Shown piece by piece: positions 1-12,106 of a stretch of 64,000 nucleotides of DNA. The notes beneath the pieces are model-generated. The model was not told where the DNA came from. It ran no database searches and saw nothing but the letters and a program-made list of their open reading frames with translations. The DNA comes from Rotaria socialis (taxonomy: Eukaryota; Rotifera; Eurotatoria; Philodinida; Philodinidae), in NCBI GenBank assembly GCA_905331475.1, contig CAJNYU010002386.1, positions 1 to 64,000 on the forward strand, given 5' to 3'. Within the stretch, counting starts at the first letter, position 1, and every line of letters starts with the position of its first letter. The position numbers and the translations under genes were made by a program.

Positions 1-561
1 TCTCTAGCTATTGATGCTCTTCTCAGGATTTCAGAATAGATATTTGGGTGAAAACATTTTTAAACGGAAAATATGGAAGCAACGAAAAAACAGCTTCCTG
101 GCAAACTCATGTGATTGTTCTCTATTTATTTGAAGCAGTCTAAGTATTTCAGCAGCTCAAACTGACCTTTACGACATTCTGTTCAGAATTAAATTCCGCA
201 TAAAACGGCATGAGAATAAATGTTTCACTGCGCCGATGAATGATTTAGTAGATGATGATCTTTTAAATCCTACATTGATAAGAAAAAAACTATCTGAAAG
301 ACAAAGTAGATAGTTTGTAGAGAAATAGATTTTCTGTCCGACAAGCTCAGAATCAGATCTTAAGACAATGATCAAATCCCCGAAAGGCAGGAAACAAAAG
401 TTGGCCATTCTTTATGGAGCATCCGTTAGTTAAAAACATTGAGTTACTGCTACAAACTTTAGGAAACACTAAATTCTATATCCCCTTTTATGCCAAAAAT
501 CAGATTAATTCATTATTCTACACAAATGCTGTATAATAATGAATATGAAACAACGTTGTAG

Positions 562-627
562 GTACAACTACAACTACAACGACGAGTACAACTACAACTA
601 CGACTACAACAACTATTCAAGAAGGAG
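562..627 (+). other. Orphan threonine-rich exon-like segment
   Basis: A run of ACA/ACT/ACG codons encodes about 13 threonines with one serine, followed by Ile-Gln-Glu-Gly. It is bordered by a plausible acceptor (TTGTAG before it) and donor (GTAAGC after it), so it looks like one small coding exon of 66 nt. Thr-rich linkers of this kind occur in bdelloid extracellular proteins, often ahead of NHL propellers; that link is inference. I found no partner exon upstream or downstream with certainty. It could also be an expanded trinucleotide repeat with chance splice sites. Confidence 0.35.
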
Positions 628-3600
628 GTAAGCTTTTTAGATCATTATTCTCAATCATCCTCAATTCTTATTTCGAATCGAAGACCTGTAGTTATTTTTA
701 CGCTATGTCACTGTGTGGATATCTAAAGTTTAACTTGTTGAACTTAGTTATTTTATATTATGAGTAATTTAACTGTCAGCATAAGAACAACTGAAGATTT
801 TTCAATTTTCATGTATTATTTAACTATTCTCGGGATAATCAAAATTAGCTTTGCTTTATTGGCATGTTCACGTCAATGGGAACTTATCATGATTATGATC
901 TCCATCGATGAGGCCATTTGTTTACTGACGGTTTTATGAGTCATATGAGTTACGAGCTGACTTCCGTCGAAATGAGAAATTTTTTTTCGAAATTTTTTAA
1001 CTCTCCTGTAAGCAAAACTGCAAGGTATTAGAAGAAATCCCCGATTGGTCGCAAAAAGTATGCAGTGTTAATGAATTATATTGCTACTGCATCAATAAAA
1101 TAGTTGCTGAGATTAGATCAAATATTTACAAATTGAAGAACGATACAACCACAAACTCCCAAATTCATAAATCAAAAGACTACAAGCTTCTTTAACTAGA
1201 AGCTCAAAGGAGGTTTTAGCTTATAGATGTCTAACAAATGGAAGAAAATGATTCGCATCACGTGCCCTCAGAATTGAAGACAACTTTTCTCCAGATTCGA
1301 AGAGAACTACAATTAAGTATTGTTAAATTCAGAAAAACATAAAAATTAAGTTCTTTCGACTTTTGGAAACTTTTTCCTAGTTATGATTATAGTATTGCAG
1401 CCCTATCCAGCAATAGATGAAATCAGATCATATGCGGATAAAATGATTGATTCCTACACTATTCTTCTGTTCTTCAAATCGAAATCTTCTGTGATTCTGA
1501 CAAATTTTGAAAGCTTTTTGTTCGAATTTAGCATCTACATGCTCTCTGGCATTCTCTAATTTTCCGTATTGCTTCTAAGACTGGCTGGTAAGATTGTACA
1601 TTCATAATGAACGATGACAGTATTTTTTCAAGAAACTAATTTATGTTATTTTGTTCCCGGTTTTTCTTTTCTCGTTTCTTAGTTCAACTATTTAGAGATG
1701 TACTTACTTTTATCTCTTCGTCATAAACATGAAGTGCAGTATTTCAATGTTTTCTACCGTTTTTATCACTTTTAAGGCATACTATTTTCGCTGGTTGATT
1801 CGTCTGATATAGAAAATCTAATTTTAAAATGGTGGCTATCGATAGATTGTGAACGAGGAAGGGAACTGCTCAGAAACTATATTAAGAGTAAAGAGAACTT
1901 CGAAAACATGTTGAATTGGAGAAAACTAAAGAAATTTAAAAAAGACATGTGTTTATATGCTGTATTACATAATTAAACATTCAACACAATCGTATTGTTT
2001 AAATCAACTATTTTCATCTGAATAAATTTCTTTGTCTAATAGTATATTCAAAAGCAGTGACATAATTATGTTGAAACTCGTAAAACTGTTGTAACCTAGA
2101 TATTTTTCTCGATATAATTAAGGGAAAAAAGCTCTCTATTGAGACAACCAATATTCATTGTAAATAGAATTGTCAGTTATCCAATATGTTATAACTATTA
2201 ACGGAGAGAGTTTGTCTTATATTAGTTTCTATATTTGAAGAATTAAATATAAGACGAAATTGGTTAATCATGACTTTCATGTCTCTGTAAATGTAAGAAG
2301 TTCACATATATGTACTTTTTTTTTTATCAGCGCAACTAAATTTCTGACAAAAAAATATGATCATCCATAATTCATATCGAAGTAAACAGTAGTTAAAAAC
2401 AAAAATTTCATTCTATATAAAAATTTTGAGTTCTTTTGAATATAAATTGCCACCTTCTTTCATGAAATAAAGGTCTACTCCCTGCTATTTAAAAACTTGC
2501 TTTTTCCAATTTATTAAGTTTTTGTAATTTCTGATATTTTTTCTATAGGGACATTAGAATCTTATTTCCGACACTATATCATCATTTGAATTTGAGAATG
2601 AAACTTGAACAGCAACATATTCTCTAAAAGATTTATCTGAATTTAATTAGTTAATCGAATCAATTCTTTTCATGATTTAAATGGATGGATATATGACCAG
2701 TCTAGCGATGCAAACTCTAGAATAAATGATTTTTTGAAAACATTTTCTCAGTGATGAAATCTCAAAAGAGAGTCCAGGTTTCTAAATTGAAATCAAAAAT
2801 AGTTCAACAAGTGCAGTTTTTATACGATTATGCTGATAGATAATGTCTTACTAAGTTTGAATTTCATTCATAAAATGAAACATCAAAGAGACATGTTGAG
2901 TATACATTATGTAGTTTAAGAAATACAACGGAACAAAATAAGTTCTAGTAGAAATATTTAAGTGAAAAATCAAGGTATTCATAAATGATAATCGATGAAA
3001 TTCCAGCAACTCTGATATGCTTATTTAGATTAGACTAAAGATTATAATCAGCTATTTGCGATTTCTTTTCAATTGACTGGTATTTGATTTGCAGTAATAA
3101 TCAGTTTCTATCAGTACAGTTGATGAATTGTGTACTATGAATTAATAAGATCGACACTCTTTCAATTAACATATTGAAATTCCACATTATGTCTTATCTG
3201 TGTATACCAATTGAAGAAAGTTTTGAAATAACCATACGTATCTATAAGATTTCGTTCCACACTATACGTAATTATATTAATGGCGGGTATCGAGTAGATG
3301 CACAGTGTTAGATCTGATACTACACGACAAAAAATATTCATGTTGTAGGTAATTTCAACAAAATTTTGAATAACGCCTCGATATGGCTAATGCTTATATT
3401 TTAAATACTTTCAAAAATAAGAAGAATCATTCCAAAGCAAGAGTCACTCAGATTAAAAACTTGTAAAAATTGAAATTGAGAGAATTATTTAAGCTTACAT
3501 GTGATCGATCTTATTATTTCATAATTTAAAGTTAACTGCAGATCAGACTTATGATAATCCAGTCACACAATATTAATCCGATAGTCACATTAAGGGTTAT

Positions 3601-4589
3601 GAGTGAAAATATAACTATAAACACATAGTTCGTAAGACGCTTTCATTATACTATAAAAAAAACGTGGCTTTCATTTGTTTTCTGTAATTAATATCTTTTT
3701 TCCATACATTCAAATTGTTTTAGTAGCACCTCAATGCCTGTTAGATGAAGACTGGATAGATTCGTAAGATTTTTCTTACAAATATTATTTCCATTCACTT
3801 GGCTTATTTCAATTGGGAAAGTGTATAAGAAAATATATGAACCCTTACTAATTTTTGTCATAAAAAGAATTTGTTTTTGAAAACGAGATTTTCTGATTTG
3901 TCTGCGATTGAGATGATGAATGTGCTCTTCATTAAATTCTCTTATAAAATATATTGAAAATGAAGATTACTTTTTCGAAACCAAATAGCTTGAAAGAAAT
4001 CGACATCAGTTTATGAATACTTTCTGTTTATACATACGTATATGACGCATTCACTCTATGCTTGTGTAACTATACTACATAATATATTATAACGATGTCA
4101 AAGAAAATTTATTGAGAACATACCAAAAATAAGTTTCTACGTTCTATAACAATAACTCGTCTACTTAATGAATATAATTAGTATTAATAGACTCGTAATA
4201 ATGTATGAAAGAAATATGTTAGCATCTTCTTCTTTTTTTTGATAAGTGATCGAATAAAAATAATATTACATTAAACCCTGTACAAAACATATGAAGTGTT
4301 TCAATCTTAAACAATTCTTCAAATCTTACAAAAATCTTTCTCCTTGAACTTACCATTGAGAATTCTTTTCAAACTTTCAAATGTTTTCTTCTAAAGAACC
4401 TGTTACAGATTCATTCTCATGATTTCTCTACTCGTTTCTAGAACGACGACTATTAGGAAGAATATTTCTCTAACTTGCGACTTGATAATTCCCTTTATAA
4501 TTTACATGAATTCCTAAAAAAAACGATATATTGAATTGAAGGAATATTTTCCTACACATTCGAAATTACAGGACTGAGATTTCTATTAC

Positions 4590-5165
4590 TAATTTAGATA
4601 TTACCCATCAAATTAGCTAATGGTACTCGCGAGAGTAATTCTATTCTTTTCTAACACTAATTGTTAGTATAAAAATAAATCTCACAACAGAATCATCCAT
4701 TTAGATTAAAACGAAAGCAAATATTTTCCACGATCTCTACATTATCTATAAATAATTTATCTTTCTATTCAATGAGGTGAGGATGACGAAAAGACACAGA
4801 GAGACAAAGTGTGACTGAGGGTAGATGTGAGAGTGTTTCCATTCTCTCTCCTATCTCTTTTTCAGTGTAAGGAGATGAGATATATCCATACAGAGAGAGG
4901 TAGACCACGATACTTCTATAGCGATATAAGTGTTTTGAATTAGCCACAAATTCAAGTTCCCCATCATATCTTTCGACATGGTAAATCTGACCCGATTCAA
5001 GGAGAATCCAGATTTTATAAGAAAACAAAGAAAATAACTAACTGAATCCCATCACCATGTGTCATCAAAATTACAATTCACCCTACAAAATCCGACTAAT
5101 CGATAATGGTCTAGGATATTTACCCATCGAATTAGATAGAAGTACTCGCGTGAGAGTAGCTCTTC
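4590..5165 (+). repeat. Degenerate direct repeat pair
   Basis: Two segments about 515 bp apart share the order ACCCATC, AATTAG, GTACTCGCG and GAGAGTA. The first copy is at about 4,598-4,640 and the second at about 5,119-5,158. The second copy runs directly into a sequence resembling the start of the NHL exon at 12,107. This is best read as an old local duplication. Confidence 0.45.
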
Positions 5166-5189
5166 TAGTTAATATTTCTGTTAATGCCA
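5160..5189 (+). pseudogene. Relic of NHL-exon acceptor and start
   Basis: This 30-nt stretch matches the acceptor and first codons of the NHL exon (12,100-12,129) at about 27 of 30 positions, including the CTCTTCTAG acceptor and the codons for Val-Asn-Ile. The similarity stops right after it. It indicates a truncated or decayed second copy of the same exon type. Confidence 0.4.
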
Positions 5190-5587
5190 CAGAATAATTT
5201 ATATAGAATTTAATAAAAGATATTCTAGAACATAGTAGTAAGAAATATGTGATTTTCTAAATAGAAAATGTTCTAATAAGTTAGATTTAAGAGAACGAAA
5301 ACAATTCTAATATTCATGTGAGCCATATATAAGAAATAAATCATTATATTATTATATTCGATGAATGAATAAATTTGTAGAAATCTTACAATCAAAACCT
5401 TGTAAACAGATGTTAACAAGAAAGTGATTTAATAATCGGACATATTTTTATTCTAATCTATCGTTCTCTTCACGTCTTGTATATATACAAGCACGTGTAT
5501 ATACACGTGACCTTTTTTTCCTCACCAGCTTTTTACAAAGGTTCTCAAAAACTATACAAGTGTCTTAGTCTTATACGAAAAAATAAA

Positions 5588-7441
5588 ATGAATCATCAAT
5601 CATGGAATGATCCTAAAGAAGCGGTTGTTAATCCAGATGTATTAGCAAAGATGATTCAACAATTTACAGATCATGCGGATAATAGTGAAAACAAAGGTGA
5701 CAATGATTCGCCAATTATATCAGGTGAACATCAAGAAACAGTCAGAGATGAAACACCAAACAAACGTAGAAGAAATCTAATTGATGGTGATATTAGTATT
5801 ATGCAAAGTCCGAAAAATCGCCGCATTCGCGGTAGTTTTGGAAGTAAAGATCAAATTGTTCGTGGACCCATGGCGATACGCAATCAAACCTACATCCATC
5901 GAAATGAATCAAATATAAACCAGAACAATAATCAACATCATAATCAACACTCAGCTAATGTAAATAATATAAAGAATAATATGAATATAAATGAAGAATT
6001 TTATCGTTATAAAATAAATGATCAATCATTAACATACTCTGTTGATACCCATTTACCACCAATTGTATTTGAATGTCGACCAAAGGTAAAAGAAAAAGAT
6101 GCAGCTAAACAACTGGTTATGTTATTTTTCAAAGAAATCGAAAACGATTTTCGACAGAAACATCCTAACCATAAAAGAGCTATAGGTTTTGATCATTGGT
6201 GGCAAGACTCGGACGTTGTTCGTATTTTAGGTGAAGTTAAGGATGTTGATTTATTTATTTACTTATGTGATGCAAAAAGATATCCAAAAAAATTAAACAA
6301 TGTTAATATTCTTCCTGATCCACCAAAACGTCTACCACCTCGAAACACTGTTGTAGTTAAATTTGTGAAAAATGATATTGACTTTGATGAATTTCGTCTA
6401 GATTTAAAGGAACGATATCAATCTATCTTCACAGTTGAGAATATGATGGGCGCTATGCGCTTCAACAGTCGGCACATTAGGATGGACTTTGGTGATAAAA
6501 ACGATTATGAATCAATACCAAAATAGCGGTCTGATAAGTATACAAGGTCAATTATACGAAGTAGATGAGTATTTACCGGCCCCAAAAAACTTATATGCTC
6601 AAAATGTAATGAACCAGGGCACATTAAAAAACAATGTCTTTTATCGTATGAGAAATGCAGAAAATGCGGTGGTGATAGAAACGATGACAATGATCATAAA
6701 ATATGTTTAATTAAATGTCAACATTGTGGAAATAATGAACATTGTTCAAATGATTATCGGTGTCCTTCTCTTCTTGATTTTCGTCGTCAAATTGTATCTG
6801 AACTTCGTAGAAGACCTGATTGCTTACCACCTCAAGTTCAATTTTTTATTCCAGTTGACTGTTATCCGAAAGGTAATTATACTCGAAAATTGATTAATCC
6901 AACTACTGAACATCGGCAACGTAAATTTACACCTCAATTAAATATAAATTCAACAAATGTATGGCCTGAACTAGCCTGCCGACAAAGTAACACCGAACAA
7001 ATATTCAATTCAACTGTGAAAGAATTAGCAGAGTTAAAACAAAAATATATCGAAGATCAACAGAATATTGAACAACATTTCCACGGACAACTTAAGAGTA
7101 TTCAACATGGTTGGACAGTTATTCAAAACCAAGTATTAACTCAAAATGAAATGATCACAACGGCATGTAATATTGTTGAAGATGTATTATTTGACTCATG
7201 TCAAACCATAAACAATATGGTTGGAAATATAGTAAATGAAATTAGAAGTAAGTCTACAACAGAAGAAGAACAAAAAACATTTTTAACAATTGAAGAACAT
7301 CTCAAGCTAATGACAGCAAAGTTAATCGACAAGAAACAAGTCTACAATCAATTTCAAGAACAATTGAAAGTATTAACGTATCAACAACGAAATGCTGCAA
7401 CATCGATTATGAACTCATTATTTTCAAAAACGAATGTATAA
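5588..7441 (+). pseudogene. LINE ORF1 (zinc-knuckle nucleic-acid-binding), frameshifted
   Basis: The likely start is the ATG at 5,588 (Met-Asn-His-Gln); the frame is open upstream but unsupported there. The N-terminal ~150 residues are low complexity (Asn/Gln-rich) with a basic NKRRR patch. A globular RRM-like segment follows (about 6,055-6,510). The frame is then broken: near 6,515 it shifts by one base and returns to the original frame by 6,596, so two compensating indels flank a ~75-nt excursion. After the return come CCHC-type knuckles with CSKCNEPGHIKKQC and CQHCGNNEHC, then a Gln/Glu-rich coiled coil (about 6,990-7,400). ORF1 proteins of this class bind element RNA to form the RNP. The two indels alone would inactivate translation. 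Confidence 0.75.
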
Positions 7442-10003
7442 AGACGACTTTAGATATTCACCAGCAACAATTGACTTGTCATTTTGTAATGGTTTTAGTG
7501 GAACATCCCAAGAAAAAAAGAAACTATATTCAATGATAGATGAGTGGAATGGTAGAGTTTCTATCTCGACGTTATGTACGAATTGGGAAAAACAGCGTCC
7601 TTTTAATTTGTTATCTGAAAATATTTTATTTCTTTTATACAATTGCGAATGTCTAAGTACCCATCAAGCTGATTTAGATATCTTAATCTCTTCATATCTT
7701 CCGCAAATAGTTATTCTAACTGGTGTCGGTTCTTTAATTAGTAATTTACCCTTGCTGCCAAACTATTATTGGTTAAGTCAGAAAGGTACGAACTCGTTTG
7801 GAGGTGTTGCAATACTAATTCATCATTCTCTTAATAGTACAATAGTTTACACAGTTGAGAATTTTCTTTTAGCTGAAATTGACATATTATCTTCTAAAAT
7901 CTTGGTTGGAGCTGTATACGTTCCTCCAAACAAACAACCACCTTTTGAACATTTCTCAAGATTAAATGGAAAAAAAAATTTACTTGTTTGGCGACTTCAA
8001 TGTTAAGCACTCGTTATGATCATGTGAAACAAACAATACTAGTGGAAATGCATTAAAAGAATGGATGGAACGAAATGGCTGGGAAGGTATTTTTCCAACT
8101 GTCCCTACTTCAAAACGTTCTTCTGCTATTATAGATTTTGCTCTTACGCACGATAAATCATATTTGACAGTTGAGGTAATTGATGAGGGCACACCAGATC
8201 ACTTTCCGATTCTCTTTTCATCTCCTTTCACAGCAGCTGAAGATGGCTTCTTCCGTAAAACAAATTGGAAATTGTTTACATTCTTTTTATCGTTAGTTAA
8301 TGAATATTGGAATGCTTGCGTTTACAATTTTGATGAACAATTTTTTTTCACTCTCTTTTCTTCTTTCCTCGCATCGCTATGGGATAGAACAAGTGAATAT
8401 ATAACTATACGAAAATATAGACCGCCTTGGCCAGCGTATTTGATATCCCTGGCACGCAATGTTAATAAACGTCGACGTATGTATCGTCGAACACGTTTCA
8501 TGTGTCATCTGAATGTATATTTATGCGCAAAGAGAGAATATCACGAGAAAAGAGCGTGTTATTTACAAAAGAAAAGAGAAAATCACTTAATAACGATAAA
8601 TCAAGGACAAAATATTTGGCGTTTCGTTCACAATACATTTCGTCCTTATACCGATACTGTACAGTATTGTTTAATAAGTGCGCATCAAAAGGGAATGTAT
8701 TTGAAGCTAGTAAACATGCAAAAGTTATATGTCTATCTAAGGATGGAATGTATCCATCTGAAGATAAACTCAGGCCAATTTCTCTTCTACCTAATCTAGG
8801 GAAGTGGTTTGAACGCTGTATACATGAACAAATACAAGCATGGTGTAAAGATAAAGGGATATATACTGATGAACAATCAGGTTTCACACCAAATAGACAT
8901 TTACAATCTCGCATTCTATCAATATGTGAAGACTTACGACTAACTGTAGCAGCGAATAATCGCCCCGCGTTATTAATATTTGTTGATTTTCTCTCCGCAT
9001 TCGACAACATGTGGTTTCCTGCCTTGATAGCAAATTTAGTTGAATTAGATATGCCATTACCATTGATAAAATGGATTTATCAATGGCTTCAAGAAAGAAC
9101 TATGAGTATACATCATGGATATTCACAATCGAAAATAGTAAAACTACATGTAGGTGCCCCGCAAGGTTCAGTTCTAGCTACAACACTGTTTAGAATTCAT
9201 ATTCACTTCCTTCCTAAATATTTTTTTCGTTTTTGTATGCATTTATTCGCCGATGATGTAGCGATTCTTTTAAAAGGTTCATTAGAAAAAAAGTTATCTC
9301 AAAATATAATCGAATTAGAAAAACAAGCTAAAATAGCAATGCATACCCTTTTATCCTTTTCAGAAAATCACTTACTACCTGTGAACGTGAAAAAAACAAA
9401 AGCAATGCTGGTAACTTACATAGTGCAGTATCTCCAAGTCAACCGAAAATATTTTTCTAAAATCAACGGATTGAGTTTGTACAAAATTTTAAATACTTAG
9501 GAGTAGAAATTCGTGTTAAGCTAGGATGGGGAAATTATATAAAAGCGTGTATACTTAAGATTAGAAATGTTTATAACGCTCTGAAACAACTTTTCAGGCA
9601 AATCCCCATTGAATTGATTCATATTCGTAAAAAAATATTCTATGCTTTTGTCTTACCTCACTTTATCTGGCTTTTTATGACGGGGTTTTATTTTACAGAA
9701 ATCCAGCAAAATGAAATAGAACATATATATGCGTCTGGACTACGTATAGTATATAACCTTTGGGGGTGGGAAGACTATACTGTTTTCGTACTTACAAGAG
9801 AAAAATCCCTGATGAACTATCTATATAAATATTGGATAAAAATGAAAAAGCATCTACACACAGCTTCTGAGGCCCTTGATTATCAGCAATCATGGGAAGC
9901 ATATATTATTGCAACATCTGAAAATCGAATATATTATAAATCTATGGGATTTAGAAAAAACAATATTTTTCCTAATCGTTTGGCAGCAAGGTTCACCGTG
10001 TAA
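7434..10003 (+). pseudogene. LINE ORF2 (endonuclease-reverse transcriptase), broken
   Basis: The frame from 7,434 encodes an endonuclease/exonuclease/phosphatase-fold segment. It is interrupted at an A8 run (7,971-7,978), a likely slip site, and the GDFN motif (7,990-8,001) lies in the next frame. A TGA at 8,017-8,019 then stands where this family often has Trp. The SDH-like endonuclease end reads TPDHFPI near 8,185. Another shift near 8,670 leads into the reverse transcriptase: LRPISLLPNLGKWFE, VDFLSAFDNMW, GAPQGSVL and the catalytic FADDVAILL, which is intact. A last shift near 9,410 leads to KYLGVEI and a C-terminal domain ending at 10,003. In life this protein nicks the target and primes cDNA synthesis there. 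At least three shifts and one stop make it nonfunctional. Confidence 0.8.
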
Positions 10004-10663
10004 ATTTAGATATTTTTACCTTCTTCTGTATACATGAGAAACAATATGAAATATTTAAAAGATCCTCCTCAGTGTTAGAAAGATTCGTATATAAGTATTT
10101 ACACCCTCCATAATATAATATCCAAATTATAATCGTAATCGTAATTGAAACTGGGATAACTATAGTTATACTTGATCTTGATTATTACTAACTATCTCCA
10201 CATATCTATACTTGACATATACATTCCTTTTTTTCTTTTTCTTTTTCTTTATCATTCTCAATATTTTACACTATATGAACCTGTACATTATTTTTTTCTT
10301 TCTTTTTATTTTTTGTTGTTAATTTATATATCTCAGATGTCCAGAGGAGATGACGACAGATAAGCAAGAGAAAAGAGAAAATCGCTGTTTATCTTTATTT
10401 ATATTCTCTTAACTGTATCAGTGTTTGTTAACCCTATGTGGAACAGTAAACTTTCATATTAAAAAAAAATTCGGATGCAATAGAGGAATTGGAATATATT
10501 CTAAAAACTAGAAAATCGCATATTTCATTTTCTCGTCATCATGCAGCAGTTATACTTGATGATGGAAATCAAATCAAATACAACATAAACAAATAAAATG
10601 GAGCTAAAATAGAACAATAGTTAACATAAAATAAGAACTAAAAAAATAAGGGAACATTATGTT

Positions 10664-11050
10664 TGATCAGTAAAATAAATGAAATGATCAGTAATTAATC
10701 TTGAAGTGATCAGTTTATTATATATAATTACCAGTAAAAAAAGATAAAATTGATCAGTAAAACATAGAAATTTGGGTGTGGGTGTGATTATTCTGCTTAT
10801 CTACAGTACCCCACACCCTTTTTTGGAATTCTTACATTTATATATGTTGTACTTATCTGCTGTACGATATATAGAGACCAAAAGAACAAACATGAAAAAA
10901 ATGTAAATCATTTTATAACACATTTCAATTTTTATACTGATCCTTTAATCTAATTTACTGATTTTTAAATAATATATCAATAAATCGAAGTATACTAATA
11001 ACTGACCACACAAATAATGTACTGATCATTTTACTTATTCTACTGATCGC
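10664..11050. repeat. Two inverted ~22-bp-periodic arrays around a hairpin core
   Basis: On the left arm TGATCAGT(A) starts at 10,664, 10,685, 10,707 and 10,751, with a weaker TACCAGTAAAA at 10,729, giving steps of 21-22 bp. On the right arm the reverse form TACTGAT(C) starts at 10,935, 10,956, 11,020 and 11,041, with weaker copies near 10,977 and 10,999, again in 21-22-bp steps. Between the arms is a ~165-bp core with a hairpin of GGGTGTGGG and CCCCACACCC. Spacing of two helical turns suggests a protein-binding array on one DNA face. Possible readings are subterminal transposase sites of a non-autonomous element, a foldback element, or a regulatory or replication element. No transposase is present. 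Confidence 0.6.
10774..10820. repeat. Hairpin with TGTGGG (telomere-like) motif
   Basis: GGGTGTGGGTGTG on the left faces ACCCCACACCC on the right across about 20 nt, so the two can pair. TGTGGG resembles the telomere unit reported for bdelloid rotifers. The tract is too short to be a telomere. A similar hairpin occurs at 15,584-15,628. Confidence 0.5.
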
Positions 11051-12106
11051 TTAAATGATAGATAAATTCATTTTTATTCAGTCTTAAATAGATTAATAAA
11101 GAATTCTATACAAATATATAGTAATATTCAGATTGTGAAAAAAAACTATTTTTTGAATCGATGTCAAAAGCAGTATTTTGTTAGATTCATAATAATTGAT
11201 TTAGACAAGTTCATTTTTTCTATCTTTTAATGACAGAAAACTTGACGCTTTCAACGTCAGACAAGCAACTACATTAATTTAGCTAAAAATCTCGCCTTTC
11301 TAACCTTTGTCTGTCGATGCGTAATACAATTAGCAAAAGATGCTTCATGAAAATTTTTGTATGGAGTGTAGTCGGGAAAAAATGCACACATGGGTTTGTG
11401 TCAAATCAAATAAGTGACTAGATTGAATTCTATATATCAACAATCAATAACTGTTACAAGCAACAATAAAAAGAAATAGAATGACTATCTATACGAAAAT
11501 TAGTTTCATATTTGCAATAAAACAGTGATGAGATCGAATCATGTCTCACCCTCCATCATTCAGATTTTTGTTTTGTACTAAAAACAAAAAGTACTTCGAT
11601 AAAAATACATTCCAAAGACCTTTTCGAAATAATTTGTCCACCAGTACATTTACTGTACCGAAAGAACAAATAACAGCTCGTTTGTTGAATTCTTACTTCT
11701 GAAAGAGAAAATAACGTGATGATAAAAAAAGCAAACTACAGGGTATATTATATGTCTGCGGATAGAAAATTAACAAGTTCATTTTGATCGTTTAATATTA
11801 GATACGTTCTAATTTGCAAACATCAGTCTTATATAACTTTCACAAAAGAAAGAAAAATAAATAGAGTTCATCACTTGAAGCTCCGATTGAATGACTTTTT
11901 AATGTCTGCTTGGGTTAACAAGATTTAATTATTTAAGTTTGATTTTCTACAAAAATACAGAATTTAAATACACTTGAGAGAGAGAGAGAGCGATCTATTC
12001 AAAGAATTTTGCTCGATACTTTCGAAATTATTTCGCATATTAGCTATATTAAAGAGAGAGAGAGAGAGAGAGAGATCTCATTTTATTCTTACTCTTTCTC
12101 TTCTAG

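Larger units (their letters stand above)
1..5476. other. Gene-poor AT-rich region with relics
   Basis: I see no intact gene here. All open frames are short, lack recognisable domains and sit in AT-rich DNA. The stretch contains a Thr-rich exon-like piece (562-627), a degenerate direct repeat (about 4,590-4,660 and 5,110-5,165) and a 30-nt relic matching the start of the NHL exon (5,160-5,189). Together these suggest decayed gene copies rather than active genes. A large part (about 630-4,580) shows nothing I can name. Confidence 0.5.
5588..10003 (+). mobile_element. Decayed APE-type non-LTR retrotransposon
   Basis: A LINE-type element with two open reading frames in the usual order: ORF1 with coiled coil and CCHC knuckles, then ORF2 with an apurinic endonuclease-like domain followed by reverse transcriptase. 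The ORF2 start ATG (7,434) overlaps the ORF1 stop (7,439-7,441) by 8 nt, which is typical of coupled translation in such elements. The RT has the FADD catalytic core and the GAPQGSVL motif, placing it broadly near Jockey/I/CR1-like lineages; the exact clade is not resolved. Both ORFs carry frameshifts and ORF2 has an in-frame stop, so this copy is dead. I could not define 5' and 3' ends, a poly(A) tail or target-site duplications. Confidence 0.8.
10004..12106. other. Intergenic region with inverted array and GA repeats
   Basis: No convincing coding sequence. The region holds T-rich tracts (10,215-10,330), the inverted ~22-bp-periodic arrays (10,664-11,050) and GA microsatellites (11,974-11,991 and 12,053-12,075) just before the NHL exon. 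Part of it may be intron of the NHL gene, whose 5' exons I could not find. Confidence 0.5.

Noticed and set aside
4765-5028. Minus-strand 87-codon open frame
   Set aside because: It lies in a GA/CT-rich tract and shows no similarity to any family I know.
10664-11050. CRISPR-like array
   Set aside because: Repeats are short and degenerate, occur in two opposed orientations, and the spacers are only ~12 nt; the host is a eukaryote.
11974-12106. N-terminal extension of the NHL protein
   Set aside because: The frame runs through GA microsatellites giving Arg-Glu repeats; a strong acceptor at 12,101-12,106 marks the exon start instead.
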